Assembly (NCBI RefSeq): GCF_042646065.1
Contig: NZ_JBHRTA010000004.1
Coordinates: forward strand, 1-64,000
DNA length: 64,000 nt
Reading direction: 5' to 3'
Source of the DNA: Parapedobacter deserti
GTDB lineage: Bacteria; Bacteroidota; Bacteroidia; Sphingobacteriales; Sphingobacteriaceae
Within the stretch, counting starts at the first letter, position 1, and every line of letters begins with the position of its first letter. Of the stretch, positions 38,014-47,014 are shown piece by piece. A program made the translations under genes and the position numbers. The notes beneath the pieces are model-generated. The model saw only the letters and a list, made by a program, of their open reading frames with translations, was not told the origin of the DNA and did not search any database.

Positions 38014-41000
38014 ATGGATAGCGCAACCAAAAACCAAAAGATAACCGGAGACGATATGCCCGGCCCGGTTACCTTGAACAAAAACGACTTGCCTCAACAA
38101 TCAGCGGAAGTGCAAGGTTCTTCAGCCTCGTCTCGCAATGGCAAAACCGTCTTGGACCTGTTTGAAGTCCGAGCAAAACAGGCCCCGGATGGAATTGCCG
38201 TTGTCTTTGAAAACAAATCGTTTACCTATAAGAAACTGGATGAAGCGTCCAATAACCTCGCGATCCACCTGGTCAACGCTGGCGTGCGCAAAGGAACATT
38301 TGTTGCGCTATTTCTGGAAAAATCCATAGAAACGATTGCTGCCATCCTCGGAGTGCTAAAAGCGGGTGGGATCTATGTCCCTATCGATGTCAACTACCCA
38401 GCCAATCGGATCAAGCACATGGTGTCTGATGCAACAATTAGCCATGTGCTGACGGAAGGCCCCCACAGCGAAAAGATAGCCGATTTCTTGCCCCAGGGAA
38501 CAGCTTTTACGGTCAGCGAACTCATCAACCAAACGGCAGAATTAAGCAAGGAGTCAGAGAAGCCTGTGAAGGAGGACCTCGCGTACCTCATCTACACCTC
38601 AGGCACCACCGGCACGCCCAAAGGCGTCACAATTGAGCACGGGGCACTTTCAAACTATATACAAAAACAATCTGAGTTCCTACAGATCAATCACTTAGAA
38701 CGGGTGTTACAGTTTTCAAACTACAGCTTTGACGCATCCGTAGAACAGATTTTCCTTGCCCTGACCAACGGAGCGACGTTGGTCATTCCGTCGCAAGACG
38801 TTTTAATGGATAACGAATCGATGGCTGCATTTATTGACGATATGGAAATTACCCATATTCATGCCACGCCATCGTTCCTCAAGTTCATCCCCGTACGAAA
38901 ATACAGCAACCTGAAAAGGATAATAGCTGCAGGTGAGCGCTGTGCCCGTGAGTTAGCGGACGCCTGGTGTGCATATGTAGAATTCATCAATAAATACGGG
39001 CCTACTGAATCGACGATATCTACCCACGAGTATCGCTATCAGAAGAACGACGCCCCGGCGGGAAGTGTACCTATCGGCAAACCACTTCCGGGAATTACCC
39101 AGCGGGTATTAACAGAAAACGGCGCCCCCGCCAACGTCGGGGACATCGGGGAACTGCTAATCGGGGGGGACCAGTTGAGCCCAGGCTACCTGAACCTGCC
39201 GGAACTGACGGCCGATCGTTTTATCTATTCTGACGGAGAGCGGCGCTACCGGACGGGAGATCTGGTCAGGGTACTTTCAAATGATACCCTTGAGTATATC
39301 GGCAGGACCGATGAACAGCTAAAAATCAGGGGATATCGCATTGAACCCGGAGAGATAGAATATCACGTATCGCGGTTAACAGGTATCGAAAGCGCCGTCG
39401 TGACTGTACGGGATGATTTATCCGGCATCCAGGTGTTGGTAGCGTATGTCATTTTAACAAAATCTGAGAATACAGAAGCTGGGGTATATGAGGTGACAAA
39501 AAGCACAATAAAAGAGTGGCGAAACCAACTCGCTATGTCTTTGCCCAACCATATGATTCCCAATGCGTGGATAGCACTGGAGAGATTCCCCCTAACGGCC
39601 AACAACAAAATAGACCGCAATGCGCTGCCAGCGCCCTACGCCGATGAAAATGGCATGATGCCAGACGATGCCGATACCTATACCGCCACTCAACGTCTAG
39701 CGGCCGATGTATGGACTCAGGTTTTGCGGGTTCAGCGTGTGGGGCTGGACGACGATTTTTTTGAACTGGGAGGGCATTCATTGTCAGCCATGCAAGTCTT
39801 GACAGCAATCAGGCGCCAGACAGGCAAGCATGTATCCATCACTGCGCTGTTGAGGAACCCTAAACTGCGCGATTTCGCCGTGCTGCTAAATACAGATACT
39901 GCTCAGCCGCTTGTCGACCGCTATCCTACAGCAGACCAGAAAATGCCGATGTCCGCAACGGCTGATGAGCCGGGGCTCTGCATTCCGATGATCGACCAAC
40001 AGCAGGAAATATGGCTATCTTGCCAACTTGGCGGCAGACAGGCAAATTTAGCCTATAATCAATCGGTTACGCTGGAACTGACAGGAAAAATGGATGTGCC
40101 GGCAATGCATAACGCAGTATCCGATTTGGTTGCTCGCCATGTGGCATTGCGCGTCTGTGTTGGCGACGAGGAATCGCTGGTGATTTCAGATATGCCGACC
40201 GCTATTCTGGTGGTTAAACATTTTGCGGTTGGCAGCTCCCCTCAGGAAAAGCAAGCGGTATTCAACCGGTTCATCCATTCTGAAATGCGACAGGAATTCG
40301 ATCTCACGGCCGCCCCTTTATTCCGGGTATTCCTGCATCAGTTTGATAACACGCACACCCGTTTAACCCTTATCGCCCATCACATCATCTGTGATGCAAC
40401 AGCTATGCGGGTGGTCGTCCGTGACCTTGCCGCACTTTACAACGCGCATAGTAATGGCAGCGTGCCCCGGCTTCCTCCGGCTCAGCAGCTTCAGGCATAC
40501 GCCGCCCACCAACAAGCTTTTTCGAAGTCTTCCGAGCACCGGAAGATGTTGGAATTTTGGCTGGCCCAGCATAAGACGGTTGAGCCGTTAAACCTTCCGC
40601 TCGACTTTAAACGTCCGGCTACACGCACGTATGACGCTAATTTTAAACGCAATACACTTGGCGACAATATATACGGGCGGCTTAGTGCCTTAGCAGCAAA
40701 AGCCGGGATAAGTATAGCCGCTGCGATTACCGCTTTGGTGGAGGTTTTCCTATATCACCGAACGGGGCAGCGTGATATCACACTTGGGCTCACGACCGCT
40801 GGCCAGTACCTCAGCGGATATGAGCAAATGGTTGGCCACAGTGTAAATCTTATCCCGGTGAGAACCACAATCGACCCACGGCAATCGTTTCTCAACTACC
40901 TGTCCGTGCGCAGGGAAGGCTTATATTTGGCCTACGAAAATCAACGGCTCACATTCAGCGAACTGCTCCGGGAGCTTCGTATCAAGCGAGACAAGGCTCA

Positions 41001-43935
41001 TATACCATTAGTACCATTTGTCCTTACCATACAAGCAGACGGCGGACCAACAGCCGAATTCGAAGGGCTTGAGCTCAACATCCGCCCGAACCCGTGTGCC
41101 AGCCAAACGTTCGAAATCTTCCTTAGCATCAACCTCGACAGGAGTAATGAAGTGATAGACGCGTTCTGGGCTTACAATACCCGGCTGTTTGCCGGTGACA
41201 CCATCGAGCGCATGATCAATGAATTCAAACTGCTGCTGGAAACGGTCACTCAGATCCCCGATGTTGAAATAGGCCATAGCCTGCCTATCCCCCACCCATT
41301 CCCACAATTCGAAAACTACGTTTGCGAATATCCTAACGATACCACCCTGGTGGACCATTTTTACTGGCAGACCAAACGCACACCGAAGCTAACCGCCGTC
41401 CAGTTCGAGGGCAAATCGATGACCTATCGCGAACTCAATCGTAAATCTAATCAAATCGCCAACAGGCTCATCACGATGGGGGTATCAAGGGGTGAGTTCG
41501 TGATCCTATGCGTGAAGCCGTCTATGGAAATGGTTGCCGCTTTCTTAGGCATCTGGAAGACCGGAGCAGCATATGTTCCCTTGGATCCCGAATTGCCGCA
41601 TGAGCGGGTATCCCACATCGTAGAAAAGACCGGCGCTAAAGTAGCCGTCCTGGACCGAGATGCGACGACTATTATGCCGTTAGTAACGATTGGGAACATT
41701 CTGGTGGTCGATGCGCCCGATTGCCTTGTCTGGCAAGAACGATGGCAAAAGCCGACGGTAAAACCAGACCCTGGATCTCCTGCTTACGTTATCTACACCT
41801 CCGGATCGACAGGCAACCCCAAAGGCGTGACCATCAATCATCAATCCCTCGTCGACTATCACTTCGGACTGTTAAACCATGTGCCCCAGTTTGCGAGATG
41901 TAACGGATTTGCGCTCGGTTCCCCGATATACACGGATCTCGGCAATACGGTATTATTCGGTGCGCTGGTAACGGGTGGCACCTTGCACCTATTTGGCAAG
42001 GAGCGGTTTAACGACCCGGATTATATCAGCAGGTATTTCAGCCAACACACGATCGACTTTCTTAAAATTGTCCCTTCCCATTGGAACTACCTCGTCAGCA
42101 CGGGGGTTCGGATTATACCCAAAGAAATCCTAATGCTGGGGGGCGAAGGGCTCCAAACCTCGTTGGTGACGGCAGTATACCAAGCGGGAGGCACCTGTGC
42201 GATCATCAATGAGTACGGGCCGACAGAAACGACGATCGGAAAATTGCTCCACATCGTCGACCCCGCAAGTGAATACGGACATACCATTCCGATAGGTAAA
42301 CCATACTCCAATGCATCGATATATGTGCTCAACGAAAACCAGACTCATTGCCCGATAGGTGTTCCGGGCGAGTTGTATATCGGGGGCATTGGTCTGTCCA
42401 GCGGGTATGTGGGTGAGCCGGAACTCACGGACCGAGCTTTCATCGACATAGGACACGGCGGTGCGACCGTCGGTAAGCGCTATAAAACTGGCGACATTGT
42501 CCGCTGGCTTTCAGACGGGAATATCGAGTATCTCGGGCGAAAAGATGATCAGGTTAAGATCCGCGGAAACCGGATTGAGCTCGCCGAAATTGAGAGCGCT
42601 ATAAGTAAACTGGATGAAGTCACGCAGTGTGCCGTTGCTGCCGCAAACCGCGACACCCACCAAGAAAAGCTGCTTGTTGCCTATGTGGTGCCCCATACGG
42701 ACCGACCCTTTAACAGGGAGAGCGCCATTGAACGGTTGCGAAAGGTACTACCCACTTATATGATACCGCGGCACTGGGTGATTATAGATAAAATCCCGCT
42801 AAATGCAAATGGAAAAGCAGATAAAAAAGCCTTGTTGATGCATGACAGTGGGGTCGGGAAGGACGAAGTTAGGGAATTCGTCGCCGCCACGACGCCTACA
42901 CAACTCAAATTAGCGGAAATTTGGTCCGAATGCCTCATGACCGACCAGGAGATCGGCATAACTGATGATTTTTTCGAGCTGGGGGGGCATTCATTGATTG
43001 CGGTCCGGATCGTAGCTAAAGTGGACCGGCATTTCGGTGTACGGCTTCCGTTGGCTTCGTTATTCGAGCATACGACAATCGAGAAAATGGCAGCTGTAAT
43101 CGATCAAGGCATCGATCCGCTTAGGTGGGATTGTGTTATTCCGATCCGGGCTTCAGGCAACAAACCGCCGTTGTTTGTCGTGCACGGTGCGCTATTAGAC
43201 GTTTTATACGTCAGGAACCTGTTGCCTTACCTAGACCGTGAACAACCGCTATACGGCATTCAGGGCATGGGCCTCAGCGGCAAATCGCAAGCTGCACACA
43301 CGGTGGAACGCATTGCCGCCCATTACGTGTGCGAGATGCTGACCCACGAACCCAATGGCCCGTTTGCGCTTGCCGGATATTCTTCAGGCGGCGTCATTGC
43401 ATTCGAAATGGTGAAGCAACTCCGGCAGCACGGGAAGGAGGTGATCTTCCTCGGCCTATTGGACACGTTTGCCACGGTACCCGATGATAATGGTATGGCA
43501 GGAACAATACGGTTTTGGCGAGCCGTCTTTAAAGAAGCGTTTGCGCAATACGGCTACATCCAGTCCTTTCTGTTCCTCTCATTCCTTGCCTTTGACAAAA
43601 TCTTGCAACTTACACTTGCACAGGTCAGCAAGCGCGCTTACCGGCGGATGTTCCCGGCAGATTACTGGAAAAGTAAGGCGCAGCTGATCCACGTCCTTGC
43701 TGGAAGGAAATACCGACCAGCAGCTATTGACATGAATACGTATTTGTTTAAAAGCTTTCGAATGCAGGTTGGTAAGCTGGACGAGTCGGCCAAAACAAAC
43801 GGATGGAGTCCGTTTTTAGGTGAAAACCTAACCGTGGTCGGCATACAAGGTTCGCATTTCGACATGTTTACACCCGAAAAGGTCGAAGACCTAGCAAATG
43901 CAGTCCAAAAGGCAATAAACAATTCTACAAAGTAA
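38014..43935 (+). CDS. NrpsC: NRPS A-T-C-A-T-TE with asparagine-type second module (1973 aa)
   Basis: Domain order: adenylation (about 45-545), carrier (Ser589), condensation (about 660-1090), adenylation (about 1115-1615), carrier (Ser1660), thioesterase (Ser1790 in GYSSGG). The first pocket reads D-A-E-H-I-A-K-I-S-K (D240, K532); E at the third place occurs in some codes for basic residues, but the K at the seventh is odd, so no assignment is made. The second reads D-L-T-K-M-G-E-I-G-K (D1308, K1601), matching asparagine codes. The condensation motif is HHIICDA, with Ala for the usual final Gly. The absence of a leading C domain and the presence of its own thioesterase suggest an independent dipeptide chain. 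It starts 8 bp after NrpsB. The thioesterase is closely similar to that of NrpsB, which suggests duplication. Confidence 0.9.
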   Translation: MDSATKNQKITGDDMPGPVTLNKNDLPQQSAEVQGSSASSRNGKTVLDLFEVRAKQAPDGIAVVFENKSFTYKKLDEASNNLAIHLVNAGVRKGTFVALFLEKSIETIAAILGVLKAGGIYVPIDVNYPANRIKHMVSDATISHVLTEGPHSEKIADFLPQGTAFTVSELINQTAELSKESEKPVKEDLAYLIYTSGTTGTPKGVTIEHGALSNYIQKQSEFLQINHLERVLQFSNYSFDASVEQIFLALTNGATLVIPSQDVLMDNESMAAFIDDMEITHIHATPSFLKFIPVRKYSNLKRIIAAGERCARELADAWCAYVEFINKYGPTESTISTHEYRYQKNDAPAGSVPIGKPLPGITQRVLTENGAPANVGDIGELLIGGDQLSPGYLNLPELTADRFIYSDGERRYRTGDLVRVLSNDTLEYIGRTDEQLKIRGYRIEPGEIEYHVSRLTGIESAVVTVRDDLSGIQVLVAYVILTKSENTEAGVYEVTKSTIKEWRNQLAMSLPNHMIPNAWIALERFPLTANNKIDRNALPAPYADENGMMPDDADTYTATQRLAADVWTQVLRVQRVGLDDDFFELGGHSLSAMQVLTAIRRQTGKHVSITALLRNPKLRDFAVLLNTDTAQPLVDRYPTADQKMPMSATADEPGLCIPMIDQQQEIWLSCQLGGRQANLAYNQSVTLELTGKMDVPAMHNAVSDLVARHVALRVCVGDEESLVISDMPTAILVVKHFAVGSSPQEKQAVFNRFIHSEMRQEFDLTAAPLFRVFLHQFDNTHTRLTLIAHHIICDATAMRVVVRDLAALYNAHSNGSVPRLPPAQQLQAYAAHQQAFSKSSEHRKMLEFWLAQHKTVEPLNLPLDFKRPATRTYDANFKRNTLGDNIYGRLSALAAKAGISIAAAITALVEVFLYHRTGQRDITLGLTTAGQYLSGYEQMVGHSVNLIPVRTTIDPRQSFLNYLSVRREGLYLAYENQRLTFSELLRELRIKRDKAHIPLVPFVLTIQADGGPTAEFEGLELNIRPNPCASQTFEIFLSINLDRSNEVIDAFWAYNTRLFAGDTIERMINEFKLLLETVTQIPDVEIGHSLPIPHPFPQFENYVCEYPNDTTLVDHFYWQTKRTPKLTAVQFEGKSMTYRELNRKSNQIANRLITMGVSRGEFVILCVKPSMEMVAAFLGIWKTGAAYVPLDPELPHERVSHIVEKTGAKVAVLDRDATTIMPLVTIGNILVVDAPDCLVWQERWQKPTVKPDPGSPAYVIYTSGSTGNPKGVTINHQSLVDYHFGLLNHVPQFARCNGFALGSPIYTDLGNTVLFGALVTGGTLHLFGKERFNDPDYISRYFSQHTIDFLKIVPSHWNYLVSTGVRIIPKEILMLGGEGLQTSLVTAVYQAGGTCAIINEYGPTETTIGKLLHIVDPASEYGHTIPIGKPYSNASIYVLNENQTHCPIGVPGELYIGGIGLSSGYVGEPELTDRAFIDIGHGGATVGKRYKTGDIVRWLSDGNIEYLGRKDDQVKIRGNRIELAEIESAISKLDEVTQCAVAAANRDTHQEKLLVAYVVPHTDRPFNRESAIERLRKVLPTYMIPRHWVIIDKIPLNANGKADKKALLMHDSGVGKDEVREFVAATTPTQLKLAEIWSECLMTDQEIGITDDFFELGGHSLIAVRIVAKVDRHFGVRLPLASLFEHTTIEKMAAVIDQGIDPLRWDCVIPIRASGNKPPLFVVHGALLDVLYVRNLLPYLDREQPLYGIQGMGLSGKSQAAHTVERIAAHYVCEMLTHEPNGPFALAGYSSGGVIAFEMVKQLRQHGKEVIFLGLLDTFATVPDDNGMAGTIRFWRAVFKEAFAQYGYIQSFLFLSFLAFDKILQLTLAQVSKRAYRRMFPADYWKSKAQLIHVLAGRKYRPAAIDMNTYLFKSFRMQVGKLDESAKTNGWSPFLGENLTVVGIQGSHFDMFTPEKVEDLANAVQKAINNSTK

Positions 43936-43977
43936 AAAGTTTAAAAAAATTTAAATATACCGAAAATTTTATTTCTT

Positions 43978-43997
43978 TTGTAGTCGAATTACTACAA
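43978..43997. promoter_or_regulatory. Operator copy 3 (TTGTAG-N8-CTACAA)
   Basis: Perfect arms, spacer TCGAATTA, 32 bp before the ATG of the beta-helix lipoprotein. Unlike the other copies, no TAnnTTTG element lies 53-54 bp away, so how it works here is unclear. Confidence 0.65.
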
Positions 43998-44029
43998 CAG
44001 GGCCCTACATCACCCTATGAAATGAAATT

Positions 44030-45436
44030 ATGGTACTGACAGTCAGGATGGTTTTTCTAATAGCCATCGTCTTCGCTATTTGTGCGTCTTGTGATAAAAG
44101 CTTGCTAATTCCTTCCCCAATACCTTCCGACGCGGGCAAAGGTGATTCCACCGATAGCGGTAATGATGGCAAGAACGATTCACCGCCGCCATCGCAGCAA
44201 CGGATAGTACTAGCGGCTGACGACAAAGGCAGATTGACCATTGACGGTGAAAAACAGGCGTTTGATTGCAAAACGACCATTGCAATCGCAGCGGGCAAGT
44301 ATAGCCTGATTAGTATAAGGAACCTGAAGGGCATTGATGGTTGCCCTGTACGTATAACAAACGACGGATTAGTCGAACTAGCAGGCTATCGTGCCGCATT
44401 GACGATCAACAACGTGTCTAATGTGGTCATTTCCGGCGATGGCCATCGGAATTATGACAAGGGTTTCTTGTTTCGAGACAATGACTATCGCGCTGTGGAA
44501 CTTAGCGGCGATATCAATGACTTCACTTTTCAATATGCGGAGTTTCGGGACATCCGCGACTACGTCATCTCCTACAACCGGCAGAAATTATACGATGGTA
44601 GTGCAGCGACGTATTCCAAGAAGCTCACGTTTAGTCACCTGAAAGTTGAAAGATGCGGGGCATTTGTCAATTTTCCCGGGGGAATCAGTGGGACAGATAT
44701 CAAGGGACTGATCAGGGGACTGGAAATCTCGTTCGTTGAGATTTCCAACTGCCCAAACCCCAGAAATGTAGTACATGTCGGGCTGGTGGAAGATTATGAC
44801 ATCCATGACAATGTGCTCTCAAACATCAACATGGAGAATAACAATCATAATGCGATGTTTCACCTTGTAGGTAACGGCAAATTCTACAACAACCATATTT
44901 CAAATCACCAAGGAAATGCGATCAGGGCCTGGGCGGTCAGCATGGGATCAACACCCAAAGAGATTCAGATCTTCAACAACATTGTCGTCAATTCACGTAA
45001 GTACTCCGCTTTCGAGACCCAATCGTTCGAGCGCTACCTTATTCCCAATAAAACCACCTTTGCGAATGCTAAAATTTTTCATAATACCTGCAGCAAGCTT
45101 AATACATCAAAAGATTGGTATGGTGTAGTAGTTGACGCGTACCGCTTGTTCGGAGGGAAACTGGAGGTATTTAACAATCTGGCGTTCGATTTACCATCGC
45201 CACATCCTAAAAGCCATATCGTGAGCTACATGTCCATCGAAGATGGCAAGCTCAACGAAACCAATAACCGCTATTTTGCTACGGCGAGTGCCGCAGGTAT
45301 TGTTAACGAAACGAACTTCAAACTATCGACAAAATCGGAAGCGTACAAGAACGGGGCACCCAACTTTTTGACGTTCGATTTCTATGGCACACAGCGGAAT
45401 ACAAGTTCACCATCCATCGGTGCGGTCGAACGCTAA
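44030..45436 (+). CDS. Beta-helix lipoprotein (468 aa)
   Basis: A lipoprotein signal (MVFLIAIVFAICASC, lipidated Cys likely at residue 21) is followed by a low-complexity Asp/Ser/Pro linker. After that comes a right-handed parallel beta-helix: repeated short strands such as 'LTINNVSNVVISGDGHRNYD', 'DFTFQYAEFRDIRDYVISYN', 'EISFVEISNCPNPRNVVHVG' and 'GKFYNNHISNHQGNAIRAW'. Such folds are common in polysaccharide lyases, epimerases and acetyl-esterase-like enzymes of exopolysaccharide loci. I see no catalytic set that fixes the reaction. Between NrpsC and the ATP-grasp gene and preceded by operator copy 3, it is probably a surface or periplasmic enzyme acting on the polymer. Either the ATG at 44030 or the one at 44048 could be the start. 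Confidence 0.7.
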   Translation: MVLTVRMVFLIAIVFAICASCDKSLLIPSPIPSDAGKGDSTDSGNDGKNDSPPPSQQRIVLAADDKGRLTIDGEKQAFDCKTTIAIAAGKYSLISIRNLKGIDGCPVRITNDGLVELAGYRAALTINNVSNVVISGDGHRNYDKGFLFRDNDYRAVELSGDINDFTFQYAEFRDIRDYVISYNRQKLYDGSAATYSKKLTFSHLKVERCGAFVNFPGGISGTDIKGLIRGLEISFVEISNCPNPRNVVHVGLVEDYDIHDNVLSNINMENNNHNAMFHLVGNGKFYNNHISNHQGNAIRAWAVSMGSTPKEIQIFNNIVVNSRKYSAFETQSFERYLIPNKTTFANAKIFHNTCSKLNTSKDWYGVVVDAYRLFGGKLEVFNNLAFDLPSPHPKSHIVSYMSIEDGKLNETNNRYFATASAAGIVNETNFKLSTKSEAYKNGAPNFLTFDFYGTQRNTSSPSIGAVER

Positions 45437-45456
45437 CATCCCGGTCGTATAGGCGA

Positions 45457-45476
45457 TTGTAGTGTTTCAACTACAA
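45457..45476. promoter_or_regulatory. Operator copy 4 (TTGTAG-N8-CTACAA)
   Basis: Perfect arms, spacer TGTTTCAA, followed by ACAAAACAAAATA-type context shared with copy 2. The -7 element TACTTTTA starts 53 bp after the start of the right arm. Confidence 0.75.
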
Positions 45477-45502
45477 AACAAAATATTCGCGCCGTTCTTC
45501 CT

Positions 45503-45531
45503 TTGATTTAGTCAACATACACCTACTTTTA
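45503..45531 (+). promoter_or_regulatory. Promoter of the first ATP-grasp gene
   Basis: TTG at 45503-45505, an 18-bp spacer and TACTTTTA at 45524-45531 (one mismatch from TAnnTTTG). It predicts a 5' leader of about 190 bp before the ATG at 45727, in which I see no ORF or strong structure. Confidence 0.5.
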
Positions 45532-45726
45532 TATATACATGCTTGGGGGTGGTCTGTCAAGTTAGCTGACCGATTGTGCGATTCTGGCAACGTATCTATA
45601 TAAGCGACTGAAGATGCTCTAAAACATTAAAAATCTGTAAAACAAGCTAGTGATTTAAAAACCAACTGTAAAAGTCGAATACTTTTCTGCACGTAAATAA
45701 TACCAAATAGTAAACCCATAACACTT

Positions 45727-46791
45727 ATGATCAGACAAATTGCAAAGAAATTGGTCAAGAGATATTGGTCGTATGAATATCACACCATGCTCAATGGCAC
45801 TGCCGGTAAAATATTAAGAAACATCGAATCAATAAAGGGGAAGACCGATCCAAAGTTGATTAAACTGTCAAATGAATACGCGAACGATGTTTTCGGCTGG
45901 AAAGGGTACGCCCCTTGGCTCAGCGTGTATAGCGCCGTGTCTGGCTCTTTCAAGGAAGGGTGGATACCAGACAACTATTACGGTAGAATAGTGGTTCCTA
46001 CATTGAAAGGTGATTATGGAAGGGTTGCAAACCTCAAATCATTTAACAACAAAATATTTAAACGGGACGTTTTCCCTGATCTTGTTTACTATGCAAACGG
46101 ATTGTTTTTTTCAACAGACTACGAGGTTATTCCACCAGAAAAGATCAAGGAAATCGTTTTTAAAAAGTCAAATCGGATTGTCTTTAAATCAGATAATTCA
46201 GCGCAGGGCCGCGGGATTTCATTTTTTGAAAAATCAAGCTTTGACGTCAATAAAGTAAAAATGTTAGGTAATGGTGTTATCCAAGATTACATTAGGCAGC
46301 ATGCCTTTTTTAACGAACTTATGCCAAACTCGGTAGCGACGATGCGCTTCACTACCACAATAGATGATGGTGGTAATTCTGTTGTCAGAGCCTGCTATCT
46401 AAGAATTGGGCGCAATGCAGATACCCATGTTAAGTCTGATTCCCATATCATGATTCCAATTAACTTAAGGACAGGAAATTTATATGAACATGGATTTACG
46501 CCAAAGTGGACTACGACAGACCGACATCCTGATACCGGAATTTTATTCGAAAACAAATCGATCCCGAATTTCACCAAATGTCTTTCAACCGCATTAGAGC
46601 TCCATAAATTGATGCCCCAAGCACGATGTATCGGATGGGATATGATTGTCGACGAAAACAATGATGTCAAAATTATGGAATGGAATGGAAATCATAATGG
46701 CATAAAATTCTCAGAAGCAACCCAGGGTCCTTGTTTCTCAGATTTGCATTGGGAAACGCTTTGGAAAAAGCAAAGATCGCTAATTGATTAA
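45727..46791 (+). CDS. Sugar-transfer-associated ATP-grasp protein, copy 1 (354 aa)
   Basis: The protein fits the sugar-transfer-associated ATP-grasp family (PF14397). Key segments are 'IVFKSDNSAQGRGISFFE' (ATP-binding glycine loop, near residue 157), 'GNGVIQDYIRQHAFFNELMP' (near 180), 'NSVATMRFTTT' and the catalytic C-terminal 'RCIGWDMIVDENNDVKIMEWN'. The N-terminal 110 residues are family-specific. ATP-grasp enzymes join a carboxylate to an amine or similar nucleophile through an acyl phosphate. In exopolysaccharide loci this family is assumed to attach amino acids or other acids to sugars, though substrates are mostly unknown. A close paralogue lies at 48970. It has its own operator and promoter and begins a more AT-rich part of the window. 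Confidence 0.85.
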   Translation: MIRQIAKKLVKRYWSYEYHTMLNGTAGKILRNIESIKGKTDPKLIKLSNEYANDVFGWKGYAPWLSVYSAVSGSFKEGWIPDNYYGRIVVPTLKGDYGRVANLKSFNNKIFKRDVFPDLVYYANGLFFSTDYEVIPPEKIKEIVFKKSNRIVFKSDNSAQGRGISFFEKSSFDVNKVKMLGNGVIQDYIRQHAFFNELMPNSVATMRFTTTIDDGGNSVVRACYLRIGRNADTHVKSDSHIMIPINLRTGNLYEHGFTPKWTTTDRHPDTGILFENKSIPNFTKCLSTALELHKLMPQARCIGWDMIVDENNDVKIMEWNGNHNGIKFSEATQGPCFSDLHWETLWKKQRSLID

Positions 46792-46851
46792 GTCACTTAC
46801 CAGTACCGCAACTAATGAGCAATCACCGGACTGTCATCAATATCGATGCAA

Positions 46852-46871
46852 TTGTAGAATTTTGACGACAA
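46852..46871. promoter_or_regulatory. Operator copy 5 (TTGTAG-N8-CGACAA)
   Basis: One mismatch in the right arm; spacer AATTTTGA. The -7 element TATTTTTG starts 54 bp after the start of the right arm, the same spacing and the same octamer as at the NRPS promoter. Confidence 0.7.
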
Positions 46872-46919
46872 GAAAAAGTATTGTTTATGAGTTTGCAGCC
46901 AACTTCAATACCTTAATCT

Positions 46920-46927
46920 TATTTTTG
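46920..46927 (+). promoter_or_regulatory. -7 element of the GT2-ATP-grasp-PP-loop gene set
   Basis: TATTTTTG, identical to the NRPS promoter octamer, about 88 bp before the ATG at 47015. Confidence 0.55.
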
Positions 46928-47014
46928 GCCATCCGATCGGTAAATATCTCGTTAAAGTATATTTATCTTATGTATCGGATGCGGTCTTTGTTTTGAACTA
47001 AAAATTAAACGTTA

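Noticed and set aside
45545..45557. G-rich GGGGGTGGTCTG in the leader of the ATP-grasp gene, somewhat like an ops/JUMPstart element
   Set aside because: Matches the ops core only loosely and no RfaH or UpxY-type gene is visible.
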